From Artocarpus heterophyllus (lineage: Eukaryota > Streptophyta > Magnoliopsida > Rosales > Moraceae): 64,000 nt of DNA. Location: positions 10,764,420 through 10,828,419 of the forward strand of contig CM046340.1 of assembly GCA_025403435.1 (NCBI GenBank), written 5' to 3'. Under the pieces are notes generated by a model. It was not told the origin of the DNA, searched no databases, and worked only from the letters and a program-made list of their open reading frames with translations. This document shows positions 48,656 to 61,087 of this stretch, piece after piece; the stretch's first letter is position 1; each line of letters starts with the position of its first letter. Both the position numbers and the translations under genes were made by a program.

Positions 48656-49640
48656 AGTCTTAGGAAAGGGGCAGTGCTTAGGGATGTTTGACTATAAAGG
48701 AGCTTTAGTCATGAAGGGGTCCAGTGGTAGTGTAGGGGCTACTTAGTGCAATAGGAAAGCTCGTGATGGGATACTTGAGCGAGTTGGTGGATTGGCATGC
48801 ATGGGAGGCTGGAGGACAGCTTTAGTTATGGCTATTATATTACTTGGGATTTTGGCCCTTCAAGGGTTGAGATTGGGGTGTTGGGGTTGGATTGAGCTAT
48901 TGTTGCCACCAAAGAGGGAGGCTTAATGGAAGTTGTCGAAGTAAGGATGTAGGAGGAGGGTAGAGGACGGTGGCGTAGGGGATTGTTCTTTAGTTCTGTG
49001 GTGTTTCCTCTAGTGGGTTTTAGCGTGTTATTTTGTAGTGGATGTTGGTTGTGGTTTTCCCCTTATGCTCTCATACAGATCGAGCCTCTAGGCCTTGATG
49101 GTGGTTGTCTTATAGCCTATTGGACTCTCTAATGGTTGAAGCTGCTCTTTATTTTTTCAATATTTTTTCTTGCTATGTTTTATTTCATCAATAAGATTGA
49201 TAATTTTTCTACCTTATTTGTGTATGTTTTGTATTTGGCAGAGGTGGTTTCCTTACCTCTGGTCTTGGCTTGGATCTCACCTACTGGTAAGCATCGCTAC
49301 ATATGGTGTTTGGTAGCTTGGTATGTTTGGTTACATACACCCTTAGTAGGGTATATTTGATTTTAGTTGATTGGTGTCGTCCATCAAAAGTAGTGGTTTT
49401 TTGTAAGAAGCTATTGATGAGCTCTATTTTAGGTGCCAAGAAGGCTTTTTCCTTTGGGTTTCAATGTCTTTGTTATTCATGTGCATCATCTACTTTTTTA
49501 CATGTAGATACAGTCTTTGTCTCGGGTCAATTGTGCCCATAGTGAATGGTCATTTTCAACTTCGCTTGTACTATTTCTACTATGAATGAAGTTTTGTTTT
49601 CAAAAAAAAAAAAAGAAAAAGAAAAAAGAAAACTCCCCTT
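48656..49640 (+). mobile_element. Poly(A)-ended retroposed segment (LINE 3' end or processed transcript)
   Basis: G/T-rich text without introns or long frames ends in tatgaatgaagttttgttttc followed by a 13-base A run and an A-rich tail (49602-49632), as in 3' ends of plant LINEs. No reverse transcriptase frame is present and the 5' border was not located. Confidence 0.35.
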
Positions 49641-50394
49641 CTTTTCCCTAATACAATATTGTAGTTGTCAATCTTTGTTTTAGAATAATCTTTGTTCAAG
49701 ATTTAATAGATAAAAATTATCATAATTATATATCATGATTTAAGTGAATACATATATTTTATTTAAAATATAAAGATTAAAACAACACATATATAGATAT
49801 GAGAAAAAGAAAAAGAAAAAGAAAAATTTCACAAGAGAAAGAGATCCTAAGATCTATTCCGTGATGATAATAGGAATTCAACATGGAGTTTGAGATGAAA
49901 GGAGAAAGAGAAAGAAAAAAAAAAAAGAAGACATAGATCAAGACAAGCTATAAGGGGAATTTTTTTATTTTGTAAATTATTTAACAATTACCCCTTTTTC
50001 GTAATTAATTATCTTTGACTTAACAACGTAACCTTTCCTTAAAAAATAACTTTGTAATAATATCTTTCTATGACTAAATAAATTAGTACAACATATTACC
50101 TGATATCCTAACTTCTTTTCTTACAAATTAACCTACATTGTCTCACATAGGTATGACTAAATTAAATTAAGAAATTATAGTTAATAACCTTGTTTTAGGG
50201 AGAATGAAGGAAATATTAGATTTTAGAGTATGAATTAAAATTGATAGTAGGTATAAAGAAAATGTTTAGTAAATGTCAAATTTAGTATAAATCAAAATTT
50301 TAAACAAACAAAATATCAAAAATACCTCTTTTATACCTATACATTTTTTTCTTTTTCCCTCTTTCTTCTTCTTCTCCTTTGCTCTCATCTCTCT
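49641..50394. repeat. Left part of a Mutator-like non-autonomous element
   Basis: AT-rich text with aaatgtcaaattt and caaaaatacctctttata blocks (50270-50335), then a CT-rich tract. These blocks reappear inverted at 53280-53420, so this and 52698-53420 may be the two halves of one element split by solo LTR 2. Confidence 0.35.
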
Positions 50395-52697
50395 CTTTTT
50401 GTAACACCCGGAATTTAATTAAGGAAGATTAGTACGTGAAATAGTGAATTAGTGTGCCATGAGGTAATTTGAACATAATTTAACTATTTTGTGACATTTT
50501 CAAATTAAAGTTACTTTTAATCATTTTAACTACTTTTAATTATTTTCATTTTTCATCTTGTATTTTTAAACGAAACAATTTGTCAAGTGTTCAATATGTC
50601 TCTTTTGAAAAGTCATGTGTTGGAACATAGTTTTTACTCTGTAAAACCACATTTTTCTATATTTATTCTTCTCTTCCCTCTCTTCTTCACTCATTCTCCC
50701 TCTCACTCTTTCAGCTTTCTCTCTTTCTTTGTGCGTTTCACTCTCTCTTTCTCTCTCTTTGATTAAAAATTTTGAAGCTCAAGCTTCGATTCTCAACTGG
50801 ATTAGAGGCCTAGGAACATGATTGAGCTTCCACAAACTCGATTTCAAGCTTGGATTCAAGGTTAGTTTAACTTTTTTTCAAAAATTTTAAATTTTGTCTT
50901 AAACTTCGGTTTTTCTTTGCATGTGGAAATTTGAGTTTGATTTAGCTTAGAAAGCCTTGAATCTAAGTTAGTGGAACTCAAATTATCTAGAATTTAGGTT
51001 TCATTGGATGAATTGGATTGAATCAAGTTTTTCCCTTTTTCTCTATTTTTCTCCATTTTTGGATTTCTTTGAAATTTTCTATATAAATCTTGTTTAAATA
51101 TGTTTAAGAGTGTTCTAATATGATTTTTTGTCATTTATGATCATTATACATGCCTGAGAATTGAGAAAATAGGTTAGAAATAAAGATTTAAGCTCGAGAA
51201 GGTCGAGGCTCAAATATGAAAATTTTTAATTTTTTTCAGTTGGGCAGGCCGATCTTGATCATCAGTAGGTCGTATTTATGAGTTCGGCGTGCTAGACTCA
51301 TATTGTCGGCAGGCCAAATCTAGAACAGTTTGGTAGATCGGTCCCACATGGCTGGTATCTGCCGGCCGGACCAGGGGGTTCAGCAGGCTGACTAGACTTT
51401 GTAAAATTTATGATTTTTCATCGGTTTTTACTGTTTAAAACTATAGATGGGAACCTTAGCCTTATGGCATGATTTTGTGAATGTAAATGGCACACTAAGT
51501 TACTATAAGATAGTATAATTGTGTAGAATACCTTAAGCTAGACGTTGATGGATCCAGTTCTTTTTTAAGGTTGTTCGTGATTCAGTGGAGCTCATGTATA
51601 GCGGGTCAGAATAGTGGTGCTGAGTCGCAATGCAAAGTATCAAGGTGGGACTTCTACCTCTTTCTTGGTAGCCAGGTTTTTAATAGTTTTGGCCTTTAAG
51701 GATTCTTTCAAATTGTTTTCAATAAATGACAAAATGTTTTAAATGTTTTCAAGAGGGACCTTTGGTCACGAAATGACTTCTTTCAAAATGATGTCTTTCA
51801 ACATGACTTCATACAAAATGATTTCTTTAAAAATGAGTTTCAAGAAATGATTGAAATGCATCTCTTTGTAATTTCATTTCTTGATAAAAATGCATGATCA
51901 TAATGAATCCAATAATGAATGTAAGTGAGAATACTTGATAAGATGAAACCTAAATAATGACATAATACCGGACGTGTTATTAATACCGTCCAGAATGAAA
52001 TAATAGAGCATGATACCATACCCAGAGATCGGGTCGCGTAGAAAACGACCTTGGGGGCAGCTCCCGAAATCCAGCTAGGCTACTACGGCGGTGATACCAT
52101 GGCTTTGCCAACAAACTAACTAATGAAGAACATTTCAGACAAATAGTGATCCAAAAAGGTAAGGATGAATTTAAAATGTTTTATTCATCTTTCTAAAATT
52201 TTATAAATTATTTTCAAATACGAAAAATTTATGTTTAAAATTAATGTTTTCTAAATTTAGTCTTATTGAGCCTTCCGCTAACATTTTTTTATTTGTTTTA
52301 AAACCTTTTCTCCTAGGTAGATGATAGCTTAGGATCGATTGAGAGGCAACAGGGCAGACATGTAAGTTGTAGGAATAATGCTTAGGTTATTTCCTTATTT
52401 TAATCAAGGCATGTATTATTTAAGCTTTTATCTCTCATATTAGACTGTGATTGTAATATTTTATTATCGATACCATGTGTGCGCTCTAATGTGGGTCCAG
52501 TGGGCCGGCTCATTTTATTATTTTGTTTCATGATTAACCATTTCAAAATAACGATAGTTATTTTAAAATGTTTTTAAACTATCATGTTTTTTAAAATACC
52601 CCCAAAACATTTAATTGGTGTTTTAATAAAAAATTTGATTTAATTAACTTAATTAATCCACCATCTCATTATCCGTACTTTGGGACGTGACACTTTT
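50395..52697 (+). mobile_element. Solo LTR 2 (2293 bp) with CTTTT target duplication
   Basis: LTR 50400-52692 begins TGTAACACCCGG and ends GGGACGTGACA, flanked by CTTTT at 50395-50399 and 52693-52697. The interior has no PBS, PPT or coding region. The termini are of the same type as the Tekay/Del element (TGTAATAACC to GGGTTGTGACA), suggesting a related Ty3/gypsy family. Confidence 0.85.
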
Positions 52698-53450
52698 TCT
52701 CTCCTTCAGTCCTTCTTTCTCGTCTTTTTCCCTTTCTCTCTCATCTTTCTTTTGCCCAGAGGAGATTTGCTGTCGAGCCCTTTGCTTTCTTCGCCTTTTC
52801 TGGTGCAGAGCCTTATTGGTGACCTTGATCGCTAGGCATCTTCATTGTTGTTTCCCTCCATCTAATTCGTCTTCATCGCAAAGTTGTCATCGTTGCTTCA
52901 TTGTGATTGAGGAGGAGCCGAAGTGGAGACGTTCGTCGTCTCCATCACGATCAACTTCGTCTCCCCCAACACCGATCTTGTCAAGCCATCATCACGATTC
53001 CATCGCAAAGCCAAAATCGAGGCCAAGGTTTTGAGGCCATCGTTGCCGAGCACAAGAGATCATCACCATCGTCGAGTCAACGATTGAGGATAGGTTAAGA
53101 ACAAAGACGACAACCATCGTCTTCCAATTGCAGAGATGATGTTGTCGATGAGCAAGTTTGACGACATAATGACGCGATTGATTGACCTTCAATTTGTGAC
53201 ACGATGATAGCCAGTAGTGGATGCCAATGACCATGGTCTCAAGCTTAGAGGATCCAACGAGGCAAGAAGGAAAAGAGAGAAGAAAAACCTGGATAAAGGG
53301 TATTTTGGTCCATACAATGATTTAATTGGACAAGTATATTAATATATGACATTTATTAACATCTTAAAATAAAACTGACATTTGCTATTCATAGTTTTGT
53401 TAACTATGGCATTTTCTATTATTTTTCCTAGTTTTAAATCTTTATACTAG
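52698..53450. repeat. Right part of the element split by solo LTR 2
   Basis: A CT-rich tract continues directly from 50394, then a GC-rich block (52780-53270) with Ser/Arg/His-rich overlapping frames that resemble no protein I know, then ggtattttggtcc and tgacatttgctat blocks inverted relative to 50270-50335. Confidence 0.4.
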
Positions 53451-54016
53451 TAAGTATCATATTTATTATATATGTTTATAATAACCTTTTTTAATTTTTA
53501 AAAGAAGATTTATGGGGATAAAAATGAGATTTTATTAATTTCGACATTAATACATGTACGTAAATGAAAAAAATTATTTGATTTTGGTAAAAACGTATGC
53601 AATAATGATTTTCCAAAAAAGATGATACAATGTTGGATTCATGAATTTTAAATTTCAGATTTAATCATGTGACTAAATATCGTCAAGAAGAGAATCACTA
53701 AATGAAAGCTGATTTATCAAATTTACATTTGGAATATAATATAAATCTTGAATTAATTACCAAATTTTATCATGGGATAAATTTGATAAATCAATTATTT
53801 TACACGATCCAAAAATTGCTTTTTATATATTTTTTCCAATATCATATACCATTCCAGACCTATGGAAACCCTCTTTTTCTCCTCTGTCTCTCCTCGGCTA
53901 ATCTTCATCTTTTTACTTCTGTTGACCGCCTACAACATTTCAAAAACCATAAATATATACGTACTCAAAAGACTTTTCCTTTTAGCATGTCTGCGACCAC
54001 ATAAGATATACTTTTT
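53451..54016. other. AT-rich intergenic DNA, nothing recognised
   Basis: A 100-codon frame at 53702-54004 is Leu/Phe/Ile-rich with no recognisable domain and base composition like its surroundings. Confidence 0.5.
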
Positions 54017-54017
54017 C

Positions 54018-54550
54018 TGTCTGGTACACTATATTAAAGTATTGTATTATATAATAGTATGTTAATACAATGTTTGATATGGTCATTAATTATATAAGTT
54101 AATACGAATGGTAAATTATTACAATTTATGTCGTATTATAAAATATGACTTATTTTTTAGTTTATTGTATTGTATTATTTTGCTCCGGGTCCATTCTTGT
54201 AGTATTAATATCCAATACCAGGTCAAAATTAGGCCGGCATGAAATTGGGTCGGAACCTATAATTTTCTCAAAATTGAGGGCAAATTTATGTTTTATAAAA
54301 ATTACATCTTGATCCCTCAATTTTTAAAATTTTGACCCTATAATTTTTTAAAAATTTATGTTGATCCCATAATTTTAAAAATTGACGTTGATAAAATTAT
54401 ATTTTAACCCTATAATTGTTTAAAAAATTATTTTGACACGTTAAATTTTGAAAATTATATTTTAACTTTTTATATATACAATATGTTATACATCCAGCAC
54501 TGTATTATATTATAAGAATACAAAACAATACATTACGTCTACCAAACATA
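54018..54550. mobile_element. MITE-like element, TGTYTGGTA ends
   Basis: The left end tgtctggtacac and the reverse complement of the right end tgtttggtagac match, followed by related attgtatt-ttataata words. The interior contains a series of 'gaccctataatttt' direct repeats (54290-54430). Target duplication not resolved. Confidence 0.42.
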
Positions 54551-55464
54551 GCGCTTTTTTTTTTTTTTTTTTTGTGAGAGGTTGTGTTTAGCTTTTTGGA
54601 CCAACCTTACCTGCTGAAGATTTCGCTCTATTCTATAATCCATTTATAATACATTCTGTATAATGAGAAGAAGGAAAAGTCAGGCCCAACAAAGAAAAGC
54701 AGAAAGGAAGAGCAATATTAATTGCAGAGGAATAAAAGGGGGTTGAAATTAATGAAAATCACAATCAACTTTGAAAATAGTAGAGGTGCATATTTTTCAG
54801 TCAAACAAAAAAAAAAAAGGTGTTGAGAGAAAAAGGGGGTAGGCTTACGTAATGTCCAATAATTTTGTGTTCCCCCCTTCCCCCCCCCCCCAAAAAAAAA
54901 AAAAAAAAAAAAACCTTATTATAAACAGTTTCAAGCAACATTATATAACTGTCTTTTAAAATTGGTTTTTAAGGAAGAAAATAGGGAAACGAGCACCTGA
55001 TTATAATTCAAACATAATGCTTTTTTAAATGAATGAAGTTAGCTAATAAGCATTAAAAGTTACCACTTAAATTGATTTACTTGTATCTCCAATATTGAAA
55101 TTAGAAAAAGTTTTACACACACAAAAATAATATAATATAGGTTCAGTTTTATACGTTACTTTACTGTTTATTTATTGATAAGTAACATAAGTAAAAATAA
55201 GTAAATAAGATGTGATTATTTAACATAATCAAATACTCAGCTTGAGAAAAACCATGGGTGCCAAACATACTACACAAAAAGATGAGACTTTTATTAAATT
55301 TGAATTACAGTTACAAAATAAGAGAATCACATGTATAATAACCTATTAGATTTGTGAAGTATATGGCTTACTTTACTTGATATATTGCAAGAAATGTTAT
55401 GTTTGTACTAATTAACTATTTCCTTACACGTAATCACCTTAAGGTTGACCTACATATGCATATA
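54551..55464. other. Intergenic DNA with long homopolymers
   Basis: T21 at 54555-54575, and C12 directly followed by A22 at 54880-54913. Otherwise AT-rich, no gene seen. Confidence 0.6.
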
Positions 55465-55465
55465 A

Positions 55466-55638
55466 AGTATTGGAAAACTAATTTGAATGAAAAAATTAGT
55501 TCAAATACCGTAACATGTGAAAGCTTTACATTGTATACTATAATTGTTTTTTGCTTGTATAATTACATTGTAGCATGTAAGAGTCTAACACAGTTTTTTG
55601 TTTAAACCAATTAATTCGAATAAATATACCAAACACCC
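55466..55638. mobile_element. Diverged third copy of the GGGTGTTTGG MITE family
   Basis: The right end ccaaacaccc (55629-55638) is intact; the left end is degraded (gtattggaaaacta). The interior keeps gtaacatgtgaaagctttacattgta and gtagcatgtaagagtcta, the family's twice-repeated word. Confidence 0.5.
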
Positions 55639-55639
55639 T

Positions 55640-56099
55640 AGCAGTATATGCCTATGTGGCATGCACATGTGCTATAACGTACCTAATATATGCGTGATAC
55701 ACATATATATATTGTAAAATTTCTTATATCTTATTTGGTATTAGTTGGTTCTAACTAAATTTTCAGCTAAGAACAAAATAAAGTTTTCATATGCTATAAT
55801 AAAAGCAAAAACTATAGTATAAAACTTTCATATATTATAGTATTTACAGTTTTAATTAATGATTCTAACCATTATATTAAACATCCTATTAATTTCAAAC
55901 GGTTTTTACAAAGAAGGTGATGACGGGCCTGAAAAAGGTTACTCTAATAAAATGGACTTTCTCATCTTCCAAAACACAAGCCGAAAACACGAATTACAGA
56001 AAAAAAAAAAAATCAGGAATTTAGGATAGAGAAAAGGGAAACAAATCCTCAAAAAAAAAAAAAAAAACAGAAGAAGAAAAATAAATGAATAAATGAGAG
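55640..56099. other. Intergenic DNA upstream of PIN
   Basis: AT-rich, with another possible degraded relative of the same MITE at 55725-55890 (tatcttatttggt to ttaaacatcc). Nothing else recognised. Confidence 0.4.
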
Positions 56100-56710
56100 A
56101 GAGATGGAGACGACGTCAGAAGAACCTATACCACACAAAAACTGCCACATGGCCAAGTACAAAATTAATAAATACATTACACATTTAAAAAAAAAAGCTA
56201 ACTCAAGCGTAGAGTTAAGTTAACCATATAAGGCGGTTAGATTCTAACCCTATAAGAGCTTTTCAGAGTTTGCCGCTCTCTCTCACCTCTCCTGTCGCTT
56301 ATATATCGACCTCTCTCTCTTCGTATAAATATATATTCCTCGTGGAGTTACGCGCATTGTAAAATCACTCGCACAGACTTTCTCTCTGTTTCTGTTTTCA
56401 GGGTGTTCACTTTCTCTCTCTAGCTAGGCTTTTCAGAAGTAGCAGTACCTGAAACACTAGATTTATAAAAAAAATAAAAAAAAAACACTGGCAGAGATAG
56501 CAGAGCCATAAGCTTTTGCAGAGACGACACTTCCACATTCTTATAATCATCCTTCTCTCTCTCTCTCTCGGTTAGTTAACTAACGGTTTCCCCTTTTCTT
56601 CCCAATTCGCCCCTCCATTTTTAGTCGAATTTACACTTTGTCATGCCATTGATCCTCCTCTGGGAGATCTGAGAAAAATTCGTATTTTTGATTAAGTACG
56701 AGTTGTAAAA
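56100..56710 (+). promoter_or_regulatory. Core promoter and leader of the PIN gene
   Basis: A bZIP-type GACGTCA word lies at 56112-56118. A strong TATAAATATATA box lies at 56324-56335, predicting transcription start near 56360 and a leader of about 350 nt with CT repeats (56553-56567). TGTCGC at 56293-56298 fits the degenerate TGTCNN auxin response element, a weak match that is common by chance. Confidence 0.55.
56643..56672 (+). CDS. Upstream ORF in the PIN leader (9 codons)
   Basis: The only ATG between the predicted start site and the PIN start codon. It encodes MPLILLWEI and stops 38 bp before the main ATG. It could reduce or condition translation of PIN; no peptide conservation can be judged here. 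Confidence 0.4.
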   Translation: MPLILLWEI

Positions 56711-59700
56711 ATGATCACTTGGAAGGACTTTTACTCCGTCATGACGGCGATGGTTCCTCTGTACGTGGCGATGATCTTGGCGTACGGCTCCGTCCGGTGG
56801 TGGAAGATCTTCTCGCCGGATCAATGCTCCGGCATCAACCGCTTCGTAGCGATCTTTGCCGTCCCTCTCCTCTCCTTCCATTTCATCTCCAACAACGACA
56901 TCTACGCCATGAACTTCCGCTTCATCGCCGCCGACACTCTCCAGAAGATCATCATGCTCATCGTCCTCGGAATCTGGACCAACTTCACCAAGAACGGAAG
57001 CTTGGAGTGGATGATCACGATCTTCTCGCTCTCCACCTTGCCCAACACTCTCGTCATGGGGATTCCGCTCCTCATCGCCATGTACGGTGACTACTCGGGA
57101 AAACTGATGGTTCAGGTGGTGGTTCTCCAGTGCATAATCTGGTACACGCTTCTCCTTTTTCTTTTCGAGTATCGCGGCGCGAAGATGCTGATCATGGAGC
57201 AGTTTCCCGAGACGGCTGCCTCGATTGTGTCCTTCAAGGTCGACTCCGACGTCGTCTCGCTAGACGGGGGGGACTTTCTCGAGACCGATGCCGAGATCGG
57301 CGACGACGGGAAGCTCCACGTGACGGTGAGGAAGTCCAACGCCTCGAGGCGTTCCCTTGCTATGACGCCGAGGCCTTCGAACCTCACTGGAGCCGAGATT
57401 TACAGCCTCAGCTCGTCCCGAAACCCTACACCTAGGGGTTCCAACTTCAACAACGCCGATTTCTACTCCATGATGGGAGTCCAGGGCTTCCCGGCCAGGC
57501 ATTCCAACTTGGGTCCCGCCGACCTCTACTCGGTTCAGTCCTCCCTCGGCCCGACCCCGAGGCCGTCGAATTTCGAGGAGAATTGTGCTCCGACGGCGCA
57601 AACGATAGCCTCTCCGAGGTTCGGGTTCTACCCTGCACAGACGGTTCCTTCGTCGTACCCGGCTCCAAACCCGGAGTTTGCATCGGCGGTGACTAAAAAT
57701 GCAAAGAGTCAGCAGCCGCCGGCGCAAGATAAGCCAACGCAGCAGCAGCAACAGCAGCAACAGCAGCAGAGCTCTGTGAGCAAGGCGAACCACGACGCGA
57801 AAGAGCTCCACATGTTCGTGTGGAGCTCGAGCGCCTCACCGGTGTCGGAAGGCGGCGGCCTCCACGTGTTTGGCGGGACGGGCTTTGGCGCCTCTAACGA
57901 CCAATCCGGACGGTCCGATCAGGGCGCCAAGGAGATCAGAATGCTGGTCGCTGATCATCCTCAGAATGGAGAAAACAAAGGTAAAAATTTTAAAAACTAG
58001 TTTATTAATTGATTGATTAACTAATATTCGAATGCACGAGCTTCATTTAATTAAATACTATAATTTAAAATTGAATAAAAAAAGGAAATAGTTTTTTTAA
58101 ATGTGGTTATTATTGATGAGTGAAGCTGTTCCGGAGAGTGAGGGGTTCGGTGGGGAAGCGTTCAGCTCCGCTGGGAGGACCGGCGAGGGTGATGATCAGG
58201 AAAGGGAAAAGGATCAGAATATGGGTCCCACTGGGCTCAATAAGCTGGGGTCCAGCTCAACGGCGGAGCTACACCCAAAGGTCGCCGGAAACCCGGATGC
58301 CGGCGTCGGAAAGCAAATGCCTCCGGCGAGTGTCATGACCCGTCTGATCTTGATCATGGTGTGGAGGAAGCTCATCAGAAACCCAAACACCTATTCCAGC
58401 CTCATTGGTCTCGCTTGGTCTCTCGTCTCTTTCCGGTGAGACAATGTCCAATAGATCTTAAAAAACAAAAAAAAAGGGTCCAAATATATTTACTCAAGGT
58501 TTATCTAGAAATGTTTTCTTTTTAATTTCTTTTTTTTTTTTGGTTTTGTTTTTTCACTTTATTTATAGGTGGCATGTGAGTATGCCGGCAATAATAAAGC
58601 AATCAATCTCCATACTGTCTGATGCAGGGCTTGGCATGGCTATGTTCAGCTTAGGTGAGTGGATATAATCATATAACCTCTTTCACTTTTTTTAAATAAT
58701 AATAATAATAATAATAATAATAATTACACCTTTAAGTTCACTTCCCTTGTCTATACCCAATAATTGAAATCTCTATATTTTAGTGATAACAAAAGTTGTT
58801 ATTTATTTATTTATTTTTACAAATATAGAAATCATCTGCGGCGCGAAATGGGAAGGATATATTGATAGCTAATTATTTTTTGGGAAAGTGTAGTATCCAT
58901 GGCATAGTTTAGATCATATGAACCGGTTAGGCAAGTAGGTTGGCACTTTTGGCAGTGATGTCTAGGCTTGTCTGGTCGTACTAGCGATTATATATATTGG
59001 TTTATGGCTATACATATTACTTCTTTGGAGACCTTTGTTTGTCACACAAACACAATTGGAGATTATTAACCAAGGCATAATTAGCTATGGCCTAAGCTAA
59101 CAAAGTTCCATCTTGGACGGAATTGACCACCCGACCTGTGGGGTCTCACCTCAACGTCGCTTGCGGTCCATGGGTCGGTGGCTGAGCGTTACCCTTTTTT
59201 TTTTTTTTTGGTTTCCTTTTTCTTAATTTTCAGTGGTTGAACTTCTGTGAATAAAATAAAATAAAAGCCTAATAAGGTGTATATTTCGTCTGATACATCT
59301 GGTTGTTGTGGTTACTACTGAATGTCTTGTAGGTATCTTTATGGCCCTTCAGCCAAAGATAATTGCATGCGGGAACTCAGTAGCCACCTTTGCCATGGCT
59401 GTGAGGTTCCTTACTGGCCCGGCGGTCATGGCTGCCGCCTCTATTGCCATCGGTCTTCGTGGTACTCTTCTCCATGTAGCCATTGTTCAGGTAAAAATTT
59501 AATTACTTTCTTCACAGTCTTTTTTAATCCTATTCCTGGTATATCAATTTTTTATATAATTTACTAAGATTCTAGTGTAAATTCATTTGTTCTCTAAGCA
59601 CTCTTTTGCTTGCTTAAAAACATATAGGCTGCTCTTCCACAAGGGATTGTTCCTTTTGTTTTTGCCAAAGAGTACAATGTCCATCCAGCCATCCTTAACA

Positions 59701-59913
59701 CTGCGTAAGTCAAAAGTTTCAATTGAATTACATTGCCCTTCTTTTGAGAGAAATTTCGTTGCCCTTTTTAACATGTTTTCTTGTCCTTTTTTTTTTTAAT
59801 CTTTATTTAGAACTAATTGATGTTTTTTGTGTTGCCAAAACTGCAGGGTGATATTTGGCATGTTGATCGCACTACCAATCACTCTTCTCTACTACATAGT
59901 TCTTGGATTGTAA
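56711..59913 (+). CDS. PIN3/PIN4: PIN-FORMED auxin efflux carrier, PIN3/4/7 type
   Basis: Plasma-membrane carrier that exports indole-3-acetic acid and sets the direction of auxin flow. Model: join(56711..57980, 58126..58435, 58569..58654, 59333..59490, 59628..59704, 59847..59913), 655 aa, all GT-AG. Residues about 7-155 form the N-terminal helices ([54 protein letters not shown]). Residues about 156-493 are the hydrophilic loop of a canonical long PIN, with three TPRxS phosphosite motifs (Thr219, Thr240, Thr282) and [13 protein letters not shown]. From Met494 the C-terminal helices begin ([38 protein letters not shown]). The [13 protein letters not shown] and AKEIRM segments favour the PIN3/4/7 group over PIN1. 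Odd: ten glutamines at 344-353. The intron 1 acceptor (tgaag) lacks a strong pyrimidine tract but keeps the frame. Confidence 0.96.
58695..58724. repeat. (AAT)n microsatellite in PIN intron 3
   Basis: About ten AAT units, 40 bp after the exon 3 donor, in the 678 bp third intron. Confidence 0.9.
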
Positions 59914-61080
59914 ATTAATGGCATGCGTTTCCCTAATTAGCCGAGACACAAAGCCAAATGACGAGAGTTTTCCATGAATATTGACTAATTGTGTGTCATG
60001 CGTTGGGGGCATTATCCAAGTGCACTTGAATTATGTTCTTATGGCACAAGAGGATTTCCCGTCAGATCAACAAGAATGAAGAACACCCCAAGATTTGCTG
60101 CTTCCAAAATTCTTGGAGCGTAATTAGAAGAATTTGACTTAGTGAAGAAGAAGTAAAAAACAAAAAAGCCATGTTCTAAGCATCATATGCCTCCCACATT
60201 AAATTCCAAAGCTTGTCTAATTTTCTAAGGCACGAGGGGGAAAAACCAAACGTAAGCTAGCCCCCCAATGTAGCCTAAGGGAGACAAGATGAGAGGGAAA
60301 CCAGGAAAGGCAAAAAAAAAAAAAAAAAGTTAGTATAGTCAATGATAATGTAACTCATTCTCTTCATTTGGGGTTAGGCATGTAGCTTTTTTAGAAGTCT
60401 GATTGTGAGTGAATTGAAGAAAAAGAAAAGGAATAGGAGAAGTGAGCATATATTATTATTATTATTATTATTGATCGCCCTTTGCTTCCTTTTGTTCAAA
60501 GTTTGGTTTTTCCTTTGTCCGTGTATCCAGCAATTATTTGCGTTTGTCGTCTTTCTTGGTTTGTAATTTTGCATAGAGTTTGATTCCAAGCTAAAAAAAA
60601 AAAAAAAAGGGATTCACTGCCTCAAAGCTCTTTAGTCATCATTCACTTTGTGCCCAATACAAAAATGGTGATGTATTCTTGAGAATGACGAGGATTTGGT
60701 TTTCTTTGAAACTTTTACACAGGGAAAGATAAAAGGCAAACATTAAAGCATATCCTCTTTCTATATATATATCAATTTAATTTTGTACTTGTTTTATTGG
60801 CAGGACTTCTAATGGGATGCTGTCAGAGAAAATGTGAGATAAGAAAAGTAAAAAATTGCTGGAGTCAAAAAGCGAATAGCTTACCACGCTTTTCCTTTTT
60901 AGCTTTTAGCTTTTGATGCGCCCACAATCCTACCCTACCATTACTCTATACTTGGGAGACGAGGACAATTCGACTGCCCAAACTAGCTAGGGTGACGGTC
61001 TGGTCAGAAAATCCGATTTAATTTTTTGCCCTTTCACAAACAAAATGATGGCACGTCAGTGCAGTGTGCATCATAATCAT
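59914..61080 (+). other. PIN 3'UTR and downstream DNA
   Basis: The 3'UTR probably runs a few hundred bases. No definite signal was fixed. (ATT)n at 60450-60472; A runs at 60313-60328 and 60592-60608. No further gene. Confidence 0.5.
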
Positions 61081-61087
61081 CGTTTTT

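Noticed and set aside
48710..48730. CACTA right terminus (..ggtagtg)
   Set aside because: A TAGTG word is present, but no matching inverted CACTA partner with extended similarity was found on the left.
52687..53234. Coding gene after solo LTR 2
   Set aside because: Overlapping Ser/Arg/His-rich frames on both strands inside a repeat; no consistent exon model.
57260..57811. 183-codon minus-strand frame inside PIN exon 1
   Set aside because: It is the antisense shadow of the PIN loop; Arg/Leu-rich from GC-rich codons and without any domain.
59101..59190. tRNA or structured RNA in PIN intron 3
   Set aside because: The patch is GC-rich but no cloverleaf or A/B box spacing could be formed by eye.
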